This document shows, piece after piece, positions 27,708-37,281 of a stretch of 64,000 nt of DNA (within the stretch, counting starts at the first letter, position 1; each line of letters opens with the position of its first letter). The stretch covers positions 372,001 to 436,000 of the forward strand of contig NZ_SCHN01000007.1 in the NCBI RefSeq assembly GCF_004120195.1, in the 5' to 3' direction. A program made the position numbers and the translations under genes. The stretch is from Enterovibrio baiacu (GTDB lineage Bacteria; Pseudomonadota; Gammaproteobacteria; Enterobacterales; Vibrionaceae). Under the pieces are notes generated by a model. That model was given only the letters and a program-made list of their open reading frames with translations, was not told where the DNA came from and did no database searches.

Positions 27708-29105
27708 TTATACAGCAGGTGACGGTTTTTCTTCAGACTTTTGACGTGTGCTCACGCCATTGCCTTCCGCACCATGCATCCATTCGACCAATTTTGACGA
27801 ACAAAGCACAAGCAAAACGCCCGCAACAGCTGCTGTGACGGCGATTCCACCGAAAATAGCCAGTGGACCTGCATCACCTACATGGCTACCGATAAAGCCT
27901 GCCACATAGTTAGCAACAGCATTCGCACAGAACCATGTCCCCATCATGACAGACATCAGACGTAACGGGGCAAGTTTTGTGATAAGTGACAGACCAATCG
28001 GAGATAAGCACAGTTCCCCCAATGTATGGAAGAAATACGCGCCGACTAGCCACCACATGGAGGCTTTGACTGACATATCGCCGCCCTGCTGCATCGCGGC
28101 GCCCACCATACAAACAAATCCCAGCGCGAGAAAGCCCATCGCCATCGCAAATTTGATCGGTGAACTTGGCTCATTGTCATCAAGGCGTCGCCATACGACA
28201 GCAAGCAACGGTGCCATGATAATAATGAACATCGGGTTAAGAGATTGGAACCACGCCGCAGGCACTTCAAACGCACCGATCATTCGATCTGTGTATTGCT
28301 GCGAGTAAATGTTCATCAATCCGCCTGCTTGCTCAAAGCCTGCCCAGAAGATGATGACAAACAAGCTCATCACCACGATGACTTTCAGACGGTCGCGTTC
28401 AATCGCAGTAAGTGGTTGTTTTTCATTGCTGCCAGATTCACGAAGTTGTTTCTTCGCAGCCGGTTCAATACCGATTGAACCAAGAAATCGCTGAGCAAAG
28501 AATAACTGAATCACCAGTGACATCAGCATACCGATACCGGCACAAAGGAAGCCTGCTTTCCAGCCGTAATGCGTGGACGCTGTGCCCGCAATCAGACCTG
28601 CTAGCAGTGAGCCAAGGTTAATGCCCATGTAGAAGATGGTGAATGCACCATCGCGGCGGTTATCGCCTTCACCATAGAGCTCGCCAACCATGGTGGAAAT
28701 GTTTGGTTTAAAGAGGCCATTACCAATAATAAGGAAGCCAAGACCAACATAGAACGCATGCAGTTCATACGGGTCGATAAAGCTATTGGGTAATGCAAGG
28801 GTAAATTGACCAATCGCCATCAATGCGCCACCAATGATGATGGAACGGCGTTGACCGAGGAAATTATCTGCTAACCAGCCACCGAATACAGGGGTGAGGT
28901 AAACCAAGCCGGTGTAAATACCATACAGGTTCAACGCGTCTTGTGTTGTCCAACCCAAGCCACCGTTAATGGTTTGATCTGTGAGATAGAGCACCAAGAT
29001 GGCGCGCATTGCATAGAAGGAGAAGCGTTCCCATAGTTCGGTACCGCACAGTAGGAACAAACCGCGAGGATGACCAAGCCAGCTTGACTGAGTGTTTGCG
29101 TTCAT
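27708..29105 (-). CDS. POT-family proton-dependent oligopeptide transporter (Dtp-like)
   Basis: 465 residues, about 14 membrane segments. Signature blocks: 'GTELWERFSFYAMRAILVLYL' region near residue 21 (E-x-x-E-R-F-x-Y-Y-like) and 'FTIFYMGINLGSLLAG' at about 148-163, both typical of the PTR2/POT family. Imports di- and tripeptides with protons across the inner membrane. A 14-bp FNR-like palindrome lies about 155 nt upstream, which suggests anaerobic control. Which Dtp subtype cannot be told by eye. Confidence 0.92.
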   Translation of the reverse strand: MNANTQSSWLGHPRGLFLLCGTELWERFSFYAMRAILVLYLTDQTINGGLGWTTQDALNLYGIYTGLVYLTPVFGGWLADNFLGQRRSIIIGGALMAIGQFTLALPNSFIDPYELHAFYVGLGFLIIGNGLFKPNISTMVGELYGEGDNRRDGAFTIFYMGINLGSLLAGLIAGTASTHYGWKAGFLCAGIGMLMSLVIQLFFAQRFLGSIGIEPAAKKQLRESGSNEKQPLTAIERDRLKVIVVMSLFVIIFWAGFEQAGGLMNIYSQQYTDRMIGAFEVPAAWFQSLNPMFIIIMAPLLAVVWRRLDDNEPSSPIKFAMAMGFLALGFVCMVGAAMQQGGDMSVKASMWWLVGAYFFHTLGELCLSPIGLSLITKLAPLRLMSVMMGTWFCANAVANYVAGFIGSHVGDAGPLAIFGGIAVTAAVAGVLLVLCSSKLVEWMHGAEGNGVSTRQKSEEKPSPAV

Positions 29106-29257
29106 TGTCGTGTTTACCGCCTTTCTGATTATCTCGGCGGGAGCGTTTTTGAGGGCCTCCTTGTCCTGTTTGTCTCCGCCACAGGCCGTACAGACTGCAC
29201 CAATTTGACGAATGTCGCAAATAATTAGTGAAATAAAATTACATATACATAATTACA

Positions 29258-29271
29258 TTGATCTAAATCAG
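29258..29271. promoter_or_regulatory. Candidate FNR box upstream of the peptide transporter
   Basis: TTGATCTAAATCAG matches TTGAT-N4-ATCAA at 9 of 10 defined positions. In the 302-nt gap between the transporter (minus) and the end of emrD, about 155 nt from the transporter ATG. The rest of the gap shows nothing else. Confidence 0.55.
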
Positions 29272-29407
29272 ACGGGATAAGAGTTAGACGTGGCAGGGAA
29301 ACTTACATGTTTTCCTGCCCGTTCTTTGAGATTTTGTCGATGGAATGCGCTGGCTAGACTGCAGTATCTGGCGAATTAACCACTACCCTAGCCACTCATT
29401 CCCTCGT

Positions 29408-30610
29408 TTATGCTGCCATTGGCAATTCAGAGACGTCGGTTTGCTTCTTACAAAGCAGTAAACCAACGCTTGAAATCAACGCCATGATAAGAAGAATCAA
29501 ACCCAGCGCGAACTGATCGGCCATGCTCATTTTAGCGGCGACCAAGGTGAAGCCACCCGCCGCCATATTCTGTACGCCACCCAGCACAGCGCCTGCTGTA
29601 CCTGCATGGCGAGGAAACGGCGTAAGTGCACCTGTTGTCGCAGCGGGGAACAATACACCTGCGCCCAAGAAATAGATAAACGCCCCACCGATTAAGGATT
29701 CAACGGTCACGACACCTTGCACACCAGGAACAAAGATGGTCAACGCACCAATTACCAGAGAAACAGACCCCACAACAATGGTCGTCGCATTGGTATAACG
29801 TGATTCAATCACACTCGATAACCACGATCCCAACATGAAACCCGGTAATGGCAGAACAAACAACCAACTCACGGTAGTGGCTTCAAGCCCTAAGGTACTG
29901 CCTAGCAAGACACCCGCCGCCGCTTCAAACACGGAAATTCCCGAGAAAATCGCAATCAAACACAGTAAGTAACCTTGGAACTGGCGGTTACTCAATACGT
30001 ACTGGTAACTCGTGATGACGCGATCATGACGGCGAGATTCCTTTGGCAAAGTCTCACGAAATCCGACGGACATAATAAGAAACACCACACCCGCTAACAC
30101 CAACAGGAAGAAGTAACTCGCCTGCCATTGAAACAAGGTGCTCAAGTAGCCACCCAATACCGGTGCAATCAATGGTGAAAAGATCAACCCCATGCTCACA
30201 AGGCTGTTCGCTTTGTGAAGACGGCTTCCTTCGAAACAATCACGGGTCAACGTACGTGCCATTGCACCACCACAACCAATACCAGCACCTTGAATCACGC
30301 TACCAATAAGAAAGCCGTCAAACGTTGTCGCGAACAGCGCGACAACAGTACCCACGACATAAATCGCCAAGCCCACCAAAATGATCTGTTTACGGCCAAA
30401 GCGATCAGATAGCGGCCCGTATATAAACTGAGAGAGTCCGTAAGGGATGAGGTAGCACGCCATCACCGCTTGAAGAAGCGCAGGCGTCACGTTGAAATCC
30501 GCAGCCATTAGCGCCATCGACGGCACATACATGGTTTGTGTCATTTGACCAACAGCGGCCAAAATAATGATCATCAGAAGAATGTTAGACAAAGGCTTCG
30601 CCGACGGCAT
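29408..30610 (-). CDS. emrD: EmrD-like multidrug efflux MFS transporter
   Basis: 400 residues from ATG 30610, with AAGGA about 8 nt upstream; the open frame to 30784 is not needed because EmrD is close to 394 residues. Twelve membrane segments. Blocks such as 'VGQMTQTMYVPSM', 'GLSQFIYGPLSDRFGRKQIIL' (motif A, split), 'GCGGAMARTLTRDCFEGS' and 'GAGVLFPAATTGALTPFP' correspond to EmrD of E. coli as I recall it. Drug/proton antiport at the inner membrane. The Bcr/CflA group is the wider family. Confidence 0.88.
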   Translation of the reverse strand: MPSAKPLSNILLMIIILAAVGQMTQTMYVPSMALMAADFNVTPALLQAVMACYLIPYGLSQFIYGPLSDRFGRKQIILVGLAIYVVGTVVALFATTFDGFLIGSVIQGAGIGCGGAMARTLTRDCFEGSRLHKANSLVSMGLIFSPLIAPVLGGYLSTLFQWQASYFFLLVLAGVVFLIMSVGFRETLPKESRRHDRVITSYQYVLSNRQFQGYLLCLIAIFSGISVFEAAAGVLLGSTLGLEATTVSWLFVLPLPGFMLGSWLSSVIESRYTNATTIVVGSVSLVIGALTIFVPGVQGVVTVESLIGGAFIYFLGAGVLFPAATTGALTPFPRHAGTAGAVLGGVQNMAAGGFTLVAAKMSMADQFALGLILLIMALISSVGLLLCKKQTDVSELPMAA

Positions 30611-30994
30611 CACCATATTCCTTATACAACAAGCAAATAATGCGTAAGTTTCTTTTATGAATGAAGGCGAGATGAAGAAGTGAAAAACGAAGAAAAGTCG
30701 TTCGAAACGATACACCAGCCAATTTTTTGCAGATATTAGTGATAGCTTAGGCGGGAAACAATAGAAACAACGTGTTTTACACACGATAAGAAATCATAGT
30801 TCGGATTAGTTTTTATAATGCCAGCCCAATTGTGCACGTAAAGTAGCCGCTAATTTGTCAGGCACAAAAAAAGCAGCGCTTTTAACGCTGCTTTTTCGTT
30901 CAAGACATCTCGACCTGATTAAGTGCATATTGGATGAATGCGACAGTGAGTTCGTCTAAAAATAGATTCTAGTGAAAATAGCTTGGTGTAATAG
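30611..30994. other. Intergenic region: emrD leader and ribA terminator
   Basis: 384 nt. The part next to emrD is T/A-rich and has an unused open frame extending it; the right part carries the ribA terminator at 30866-30896. No other signal seen. Confidence 0.45.
30866..30896 (-). terminator. Terminator of ribA
   Basis: AAAAAGCAGCG, loop CTTTTAA, CGCTGCTTTTT: an 11-bp stem with U-rich tails on both strands, about 100 nt beyond the ribA stop. Confidence 0.85.
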
Positions 30995-31597
30995 TTACTC
31001 AATCGTGAGTTTATGATTACCGTGAGAGACTTTTGCTTTCAAGTAGTTCTCGTTGCCATCTTTAACGTGAGCTTTCGTGCCCACCACTTCTTCAAGTCTG
31101 ATGCCCAGTTCCTGAATTTCGCGAATTTTTTTAGGGTTGTTGGTCACCAAGCGGATGCTAGGAACACCCAAGGCTTTTAACATATCGGCAGCGTCTTCAA
31201 AGGTACGAAGATCATCAGGAAAACCTAGGTGGTTATTCGCTTGATAAGTGTCCATGCCTTCGCTCTGAAGTTCATAGGCATCGAGCTTATTATATAAGCC
31301 TATACCTCTTCCCTCTTGGCGTAGGTATAGAATAATGCCGCCTTCAGTCCCCATTTTTTGAATGGTTTCTTCAAGCTGCTCACCACAGTCACAACGTGAC
31401 GAGTTAAAAACATCTCCCGTTAAGCATTCTGAATGCATACGAACCAGTGGTGAATAGCCACTTTGTTGATCAACACTTTTGAAGATGATCGCGACGTGCT
31501 CTTTGTCCGAGTTCAAACCTTCAAATGACAGGATTTCTGCAGAAATCTTGCTGCCAACTCCTACTTTTAAAGGAACTCTTGCTCTTACTTTTGCCAT
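30995..31597 (-). CDS. ribA: GTP cyclohydrolase II
   Basis: 200 residues, as in E. coli RibA. Zinc ligands Cys58, Cys69 and Cys71 (C-x10-C-x-C in '[16 protein letters not shown]'), then '[21 protein letters not shown]' (split) with the GTP-binding and catalytic residues, and 'LVTNNPKKI' at about 149-157. Opens the imidazole ring of GTP, the first step of riboflavin synthesis, in the cytoplasm. Stand-alone gene. No FMN riboswitch-like leader is apparent in the 238 nt upstream. Confidence 0.96.
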   Translation of the reverse strand: MAKVRARVPLKVGVGSKISAEILSFEGLNSDKEHVAIIFKSVDQQSGYSPLVRMHSECLTGDVFNSSRCDCGEQLEETIQKMGTEGGIILYLRQEGRGIGLYNKLDAYELQSEGMDTYQANNHLGFPDDLRTFEDAADMLKALGVPSIRLVTNNPKKIREIQELGIRLEEVVGTKAHVKDGNENYLKAKVSHGNHKLTIE

Positions 31598-31835
31598 CGT
31601 CTCTTTCTCTTTTTATCACCTAGCTTGCGCCAAAGTGAACTGCCCTACACAACTGAAAAACCGTACAAAAAATGCTATTTATATAGTTTTTTGGTCATCT
31701 TTCGGTCAAGCCTAGCAGAACTATAACCTTACCGCCAACCAATCAAATAAACAGTGATATACCGCAATATGCAACTTACAGACAATGTACCAAATCTTGG
31801 GGAATTTAGCGCGACTAGTTACATATTAAATGTGG

Positions 31836-32393
31836 TTATCTTAGTCGCCTGACCACTACCGCCGGATTTCCAGCAACTACTGCAAACGGTTCCACATCAT
31901 CTTCAACCACGGCACCAATATCAATCACTGCACCTTCACCAATGCAAACCCCTGCTTTAATTGCACTACTGCCACCAATAACAACATTATTACCAATGAT
32001 AATAGGCAGAGAAATCTCTTGCTCTCCGCGTAAAATATCAAGAGGAAGCAAGCATTGGGAGTTAGTGTAAATGCCCACACTTGGGCCGATGTGCACGTTA
32101 TTACCAATCTCCACATGCCCACTGTCAATAATGGTGCAGTTTGGGCCAATGGCGACATTGGTGCCGAGGTGAACGTTCATGCCATACGTGCAGGTGAATG
32201 GCGCTTCAATCGCCACTTCTTTGCCACGCCGTGCAAACAACTTGGTCACCACCATGTCCTGCTGTTCTGTCGCAGCGGGGTCGAGGGCATTAAAGGTTTG
32301 ACACAATCTGCGTGAAGCAAATCGAAATTGGGTCAATTCGGGATCAGCAGGGCTGTATGGCTTGCCCTGCTGCATCTTCTCAAATTCTGTCAC
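31836..32393 (-). CDS. Maltose/galactoside-type sugar O-acetyltransferase (hexapeptide repeat)
   Basis: 185 residues from a GTG (32393) with AAGGA 7 nt upstream. N-terminal 'KMQQGKPYSPADPEL' is the Maa/LacA/NodL leader; a left-handed beta helix follows with [LIV]-G-x4 repeats ('IGNNVHIGPSVGIY', 'IIIGNNVVIGGSSAIKAG'). The catalytic His is likely in 'DSGHVEIG'. Acetyl-CoA dependent; the true sugar acceptor is unknown. Tail 'VVAGNPAVVVRRLR' is typical. Confidence 0.88.
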   Translation of the reverse strand: MTEFEKMQQGKPYSPADPELTQFRFASRRLCQTFNALDPAATEQQDMVVTKLFARRGKEVAIEAPFTCTYGMNVHLGTNVAIGPNCTIIDSGHVEIGNNVHIGPSVGIYTNSQCLLPLDILRGEQEISLPIIIGNNVVIGGSSAIKAGVCIGEGAVIDIGAVVEDDVEPFAVVAGNPAVVVRRLR

Positions 32394-32440
32394 AACTCAT
32401 CCTTGATATAATGCGTTTATTCCCAATTGGTTACAGTAAG

Positions 32441-33655
32441 TTACACTGTAATCGTAGACGCATTTTTTAACACATCAGCGTATTTTAATAAGAATTGCTT
32501 ACCAGCCTTTACCCCATCCTGATAATCATGTTCGAGTTGATGAGGTTTGCTTAACAACGCGCTGCTTGTAAGAGGCGTTTCAGGCGCAATCTGAATAAGC
32601 GCAGTGCGCGCGGGAGGATTCGATAAAAATTCGATTGAATCTTGGTAGGTATGATAATGCTTCGTCAGCATTTCAAGCATGTCGGCGTTGATTTTATGTC
32701 CAGACATCTCGTGAAGCCGATAGATGACATCACCACCGAATAACCACCTTTCACCGTTTCTTTGCATGCGCTCAGGCACAATCTCTTTCAGCTTCAACCA
32801 CACGTTTTCATGGTTTTTCTCTGCGTAGCGAAACTTCAATTCATTGAGGCGTGTAGACACTTGATGATGGAGATCTGACAGCTTTTCAAGTCGATGCTCG
32901 ATGTTAAATCGTGCGGCGTACTCGGGCAGTCTCGCCTCCACTTTGTGGCGAAGATTCTCAACAAACGGTGAACTCGTGTGCTGCTCCTCTTGAACCACAG
33001 GTTCTGTACGAATGACCACAATGATGTCAGCCCCCCGATTGAAGGCTTCGCGCGCCGGAATCGCCCCACTCACCCCACCATCAACATAGTGTTGGCCTTT
33101 AAGTTCCACGGTAGACTCATAGAGCAATGGGATTGCGCAAGTTGCTTTCAACACCGAGCGCCAATCCTCTTTGAACATATGGAAAAATTCTGGTTCAAGC
33201 GTGTGTGAGTTTGTAGCACAGGCGTAGGCGTAGCGATTTTTTAATGTCTGTCTCGCAGTTTCAAAGCACAACCCATTTGGATGCGTTGGTTCTGCAAGTT
33301 CGAGCGCCCAATCCAAATCCATAAATTGCTGACGGCGCACGTATTTCATGAGATTGAAAAAACGATCGTCTGTTGTGAATTCAGTAATGAATTGGTGACC
33401 GAACCCTTTCTGGCGACAAATAAACGCAGATAGGTTTAACGCACCCGCAGAAGTACCAATAAAGAGCTCGAAGGGATCAAACCCTGCATCAAGGAAGCTA
33501 TCAAGCACACCAGAGGTAAAAATCCCGCGCTGACCACCGCCCTGAGCAACCAAAGCGATGCGTTTTTTGCGGGTTGGGTATGTGGTTGAGATATGATTCT
33601 TTTCGGCGTCGGACAACAAAATGTCAAAAGAGAAACCGTCTTTATGACTCTGCAC
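32441..33655 (-). CDS. Patatin-like phospholipase (YjjU-like)
   Basis: 404 residues from a GTG (33655) with GAGG 5 nt upstream. Patatin fold: oxyanion loop GGGQRG (39-44), nucleophile GTSAG with Ser69, and catalytic Asp192 in V-D-G-G. No signal peptide. The first 30 residues form an extension before the domain. Probably a cytoplasmic or membrane-associated lipid acyl hydrolase; substrate unknown. It is followed by the sugar acetyltransferase, 47 nt apart, so the two may be co-transcribed. Confidence 0.88.
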   Translation of the reverse strand: MQSHKDGFSFDILLSDAEKNHISTTYPTRKKRIALVAQGGGQRGIFTSGVLDSFLDAGFDPFELFIGTSAGALNLSAFICRQKGFGHQFITEFTTDDRFFNLMKYVRRQQFMDLDWALELAEPTHPNGLCFETARQTLKNRYAYACATNSHTLEPEFFHMFKEDWRSVLKATCAIPLLYESTVELKGQHYVDGGVSGAIPAREAFNRGADIIVVIRTEPVVQEEQHTSSPFVENLRHKVEARLPEYAARFNIEHRLEKLSDLHHQVSTRLNELKFRYAEKNHENVWLKLKEIVPERMQRNGERWLFGGDVIYRLHEMSGHKINADMLEMLTKHYHTYQDSIEFLSNPPARTALIQIAPETPLTSSALLSKPHQLEHDYQDGVKAGKQFLLKYADVLKNASTITV

Positions 33656-33785
33656 GCTAACCTCAAAACATGTGGGTTATCAATTACCGCATTCTACCTG
33701 TAGCAAAGGCAGCAGAGCCATTAAATTTGTGACGAATGGAGAGGGTTAGATCCAAGGTACTGCAAAATCAATGCGTTTTATCTGA

Positions 33786-33878
33786 TCAAGAAAAAACAAT
33801 CGCGACTGTCGCGTAGGTAAAGATCATCGCCAGCGCGAAGCCAACAGTAACCAGTGCAATGCGTAAGTTCGTGTCCAT
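33786..33878 (-). CDS. ynhF: YnhF-family 30-residue membrane micropeptide
   Basis: Thirty residues beginning MDTNLRIALVTVGFALA and ending in VAIVFS: one membrane helix. Resembles E. coli YnhF (MSTDLKFSLVTT...) in length, N-terminal pattern and composition. ATG 33878 has AAGGA about 9 nt upstream. A longer frame to 33968 exists but carries no ribosome site. Function of YnhF is unknown. Confidence 0.7.
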   Translation of the reverse strand: MDTNLRIALVTVGFALAMIFTYATVAIVFS

Positions 33879-34778
33879 ATTTACTTTCCTTCTGCAAACA
33901 ATCTGACTAACAAGCTTGTTACATATAAATAATGCAGTGAAAAGAGCGGTGCAAGCTAGATTATTCACTTTCGAATGCCTGATCGTCTATCTACTGATTC
34001 GAATGTTTCAAAATGTGACACACTGCAACCACCTATCATTACAGGCTTCCACAGAATATATTGCTGTCTGATAACACATGGAAATAACATCAATACCCCG
34101 CATAAGCCTTGCGCATAACTATTCCATAAATACAGATAAACTCCCCTCACAACCTCAATAAACTGGCACTTAATGTGTATTTATAAACACCCAATGAATT
34201 TAACATTGCGTTAACGATAATTTTATCACCCAACCTCAATCATTCATTTTAATGTCACCATTTCAGCATGTTATACATTCAACATCGCTTACCCGCTCGT
34301 TCTGGAAAGAGTTATCAATGAATTTCAAGCACAACAAAACCACCTATTAGTGACCACAAGCATTTAATTTCAGAGATAAGACGCAATTTTGTTCATTTTT
34401 CCAACAAACGAACAGCTTTACCAATTCACAACTTTTCACTAACAGACCTATCGCTAGTTAGTTCATTACTCCAACAAGCCCTGTAAACCCTTACATCACA
34501 CTGAATCATGATTATTTAACAGGATATTTACGAATATCAAACCAATCAATGAAGACTTATGCGCTATTGATTTACCTAATTCCAATGCTTAGTCTGCATT
34601 TAACCTCGTGAGCAGTTTTTTATTTTGCTTTTGACGATGGGAAAACCAAAGAACGAGAACAAAGGTGGTTGGAACACCTTAAAACGCAGAGGTTTACGCT
34701 GCTTACCCAAGAATATCAGCGACCTATAACGTCATTTGTGACGTGAATAATGCGTAAAAACTTCGACAAGGAGAAGTT
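33879..34778. other. 900-nt gene-free AT-rich region
   Basis: No credible reading frame on either strand. It contains the leader of the ynhF-like gene and the promoter of the sodium symporter. Just before the symporter's ribosome site lies a perfect inverted repeat, ACGTCA-TTTG-TGACGT (34729-34744), a possible operator or leader hairpin. The remainder is AT-rich without recognisable sRNA or repeat. Confidence 0.45.
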
Positions 34779-36278
34779 ATGAAAAGAGAACAATGGGGCT
34801 CTCGCGCCGGCTTTATTTTAGCGGCGGTGGGTTCTGCAATCGGGCTAGGAAACATTTGGCGTTTCCCTTATATGGCTTATGAAAACGGCGGCGGCGCATT
34901 TTTTATTCCTTACCTTTTCGCCATGATCACCGCAGGTATTCCATTCATGATCATGGAGTTTGGTCTTGGTCATAAACTGCGTGGTTCTGCGCCGGTTGTA
35001 TTTTCAAAACTGAATACAAAGTTTGAATGGTTGGGCTGGTTCCAAGTAGGCATCGCTGCAACCATTGCGGTCTATTATGTTGCCGTTATTGGCTGGGCAA
35101 TGTCTTACGTTGGCTTCGCTATCGATCAAAGCTGGGGCACGGATACCAATGCTTTCTTCTTTGGCGAGTATTTGAAGCTAGGCGAAAACTCCCCCACTAA
35201 TTTAGGTAATTGGCAGTTACATATTGCCATCCCGATGGCACTCGCATGGGCCATCACCTTTGCCGCGGTATTTACGGGTGTTAAAGGCGGCATTGAACGT
35301 GCAAGTAAAATCATGATGCCTCTTTTATTCATCATGGTGCTGCTACTTATCGCTCGCATGGTATTCCTTCCAGGAGCGGTGGATGGATTGAACTACCTAT
35401 TCACTCCTGACTTCAGCAAGCTCAGCGATACAAAAGTGTGGTCTGCAGCGTATGGGCAAATCTTCTTCACACTGTCGGTCGGCTTTGCCATCATGCTTGC
35501 CTACTCTAGCTACTTGCCAGAGAAATCCGATGTCAGCAATAACGCCTTCATGACGGTACTGATCAACTGTGGTTTCTCCATCATGGCAGGTGTACTTATC
35601 TTCTCTATCCTGGGTTACATGGCAGGCGAGCAAGGTAAAGCCATTACTGAGGTCGTAAGTGGTGGCGTTGGTCTCGCATTTGTTACCCTTCCAGCAGCGA
35701 TTAACCTACTGCCAGCCCCCTATATCTTGGGTCCAGTGTTCTTCTTAGCGCTTGTTGTTGCGGGCTTGAGCTCACACATTTCGATCATTGAAGCAGTAAC
35801 CTCTTCAATCATCGACAAGCTCGGCATCAGCCGTAAGAAAGCAGCATCTTTGGTGTGTGGTATCGGTTTTGCAGTTTCCATGGCGTTTGCAACTAACGGC
35901 GGACTCCTGCTCCTTGACTTGGTCGACTACTTCATTAACAACGTTGCCCTCTTAGCGAGCTGCTTGATTGAATTGGTTATCCTTGGTTGGCTCATTAAGA
36001 TCTCAGACATTCGCGCACACGTTAACAAAGTATCTGAATTCAACGTGGGTGTTTGGCTTGAAGTGTGTATCCGATTCGTTAGCCCTCTGATGTTGGCATG
36101 GATTGTCGGTTCAAACTTGCTAAACACATTCGAGAACGGCTATGGCGGTTATGCGCAAGACGAATTGCTTCTTCTTGGCTGGGGCCTGACGGCAGCCCTC
36201 TTGGTTGTTGGCATTATCATTAACCTTGTTTCGCGCCCAGCACGTGAAACATCAAACGAACAGGAAGGTGCGGCATGA
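34779..36278 (+). CDS. NSS-family sodium-dependent amino-acid symporter, large subunit
   Basis: 499 residues with strong AAGGAGAAG site. About 12 membrane segments. N-terminal 'WGSRAGFILAAVGSAIGLGN' then 'IWRFPYMAYENGGGAFF' is the sodium- and substrate-binding unwound TM1 of the SLC6/NSS family. Imports an amino acid with sodium. The overlapping 32-codon gene encodes the small subunit seen in MetPS-type methionine/alanine importers, which supports a similar substrate here by inference. Confidence 0.92.
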   Translation: MKREQWGSRAGFILAAVGSAIGLGNIWRFPYMAYENGGGAFFIPYLFAMITAGIPFMIMEFGLGHKLRGSAPVVFSKLNTKFEWLGWFQVGIAATIAVYYVAVIGWAMSYVGFAIDQSWGTDTNAFFFGEYLKLGENSPTNLGNWQLHIAIPMALAWAITFAAVFTGVKGGIERASKIMMPLLFIMVLLLIARMVFLPGAVDGLNYLFTPDFSKLSDTKVWSAAYGQIFFTLSVGFAIMLAYSSYLPEKSDVSNNAFMTVLINCGFSIMAGVLIFSILGYMAGEQGKAITEVVSGGVGLAFVTLPAAINLLPAPYILGPVFFLALVVAGLSSHISIIEAVTSSIIDKLGISRKKAASLVCGIGFAVSMAFATNGGLLLLDLVDYFINNVALLASCLIELVILGWLIKISDIRAHVNKVSEFNVGVWLEVCIRFVSPLMLAWIVGSNLLNTFENGYGGYAQDELLLLGWGLTAALLVVGIIINLVSRPARETSNEQEGAA

Positions 36279-36373
36279 CAACAGGTGCAATCATCATGAT
36301 GCTCATTGGTTTTGGTATCACTTGGGGCGGCGCAGCATGGTGTATTAACAAAGCAATGCATTCTGGCAACTAA
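36275..36373 (+). CDS. MetS-like small subunit of NSS transporter (32 residues)
   Basis: ATG overlaps the stop of the large subunit (ATGA); stop TAA at 36371. Sequence begins MTTGAIIMMLIGFGITWGG and ends NKAMHSGN: one membrane helix, matching the tiny partner proteins of MetP-type importers (methionine/alanine importer small subunit family). Too short for usual gene calls. Needed for transport in the characterised Corynebacterium pair. Confidence 0.88.
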   Translation: MTTGAIIMMLIGFGITWGGAAWCINKAMHSGN

Positions 36374-36396
36374 GCCCTTACATTCCCCCTAACGCA

Positions 36397-36429
36397 AAAA
36401 CGCCTCAACACATGTCGGGGCGTTTTTTT
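36397..36429 (+). terminator. Terminator of the symporter operon
   Basis: AAAACGCC (36397-36404) pairs with GGCGTTTT (36419-36426), continuing into a run of T (TTTTTTTG). Confidence 0.8.
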
Positions 36430-36558
36430 GTATACGAAATCAACAATTCGAACACTGATTCTGCCCTAAACGACAAAATCCCTCCCTACTGCTAGCACTG
36501 AACCCATATCTCTAAGATAATATTGACCTTAATCTCAAGAATAAGAGGACACCCTTGC

Positions 36559-37281
36559 ATGGTTAATCAGAAGCGGATCCTAGTGGTGGATGACGATTTC
36601 GAAATCCGCGAACTGCTTCAAGAATACTTGTCTAAGGCCGGTTACGACGTAACGACCGCGCAGAACGGACAAGAAATGAAAGCAAAATTAGCTGTGCAAT
36701 ACCCAGACCTCATTCTGCTGGACATCATGTTGCCCGGTGACGACGGCTTTACTTTGTGTAAATACGTTCGCCAAGATTCCAGTGTACCTATCATTATGCT
36801 GACTGCGGTGTCAGACGAGACTGATCAAATCATTGGCTTGGAATTGGGGGCCGATGATTACATCGCGAAACCTTTTAGTCCTCGCCAACTTGTTGCGCGT
36901 ATTCGCGCCCTGCTTCGTCGCACGCAGCAGTTACAAGAAACCACCATGTCGAAGCAAAAAGCCATTCGCTTTGCCCAATGGCGGCTAGACCCGGTGACTC
37001 AGCGCTTGAATCATCAAGTTACAGGGCAAGACGTGGAAATGACATCGTCCGACTTTGCGCTTTTGATGTTGTTCATTGAGCATCCGCAACAATTGATGGA
37101 CAGAAACGCCATTTCCCATGCCACGCGTGGCCGCGATGCAACACCACAAGAACGTGGGATAGATGTACAAGTCAGCCGTCTACGTCAACGCTTGAAAGAC
37201 AATGGCCGTCAATCAACCATCATTAAGACCGTGCGCGGCAACGGCTATATGTTCGTTGCAGACATCACCTATGAATCTTAA
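36559..37281 (+). CDS. OmpR-family response regulator
   Basis: 240 residues from ATG 36559; the longer frame starts at a TTG (36523). Receiver: D11-D12-D13, phosphoacceptor Asp55 in 'LILLDIMLPG', then 'GADDYIAKPFSPRQL'. C-terminal winged helix ending 'IIKTVRGNGYMFVADI'. First gene of a coupled trio: its stop lies inside the histidine kinase, which in turn overlaps the binding-protein gene. Likely regulates sugar or glycerol-phosphate uptake, judged only from neighbours. Confidence 0.92.
   Translation: MVNQKRILVVDDDFEIRELLQEYLSKAGYDVTTAQNGQEMKAKLAVQYPDLILLDIMLPGDDGFTLCKYVRQDSSVPIIMLTAVSDETDQIIGLELGADDYIAKPFSPRQLVARIRALLRRTQQLQETTMSKQKAIRFAQWRLDPVTQRLNHQVTGQDVEMTSSDFALLMLFIEHPQQLMDRNAISHATRGRDATPQERGIDVQVSRLRQRLKDNGRQSTIIKTVRGNGYMFVADITYES

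Noticed and set aside
30611-30784. 58-residue N-terminal extension of EmrD
   Set aside because: EmrD length and the AAGGA site favour the ATG at 30610; the extension is Phe/Cys-rich and unlike the family.
31598-31835. FMN riboswitch upstream of ribA
   Set aside because: No multi-helix leader with the conserved RFN-element segments could be found in this 238-nt AT-rich gap.
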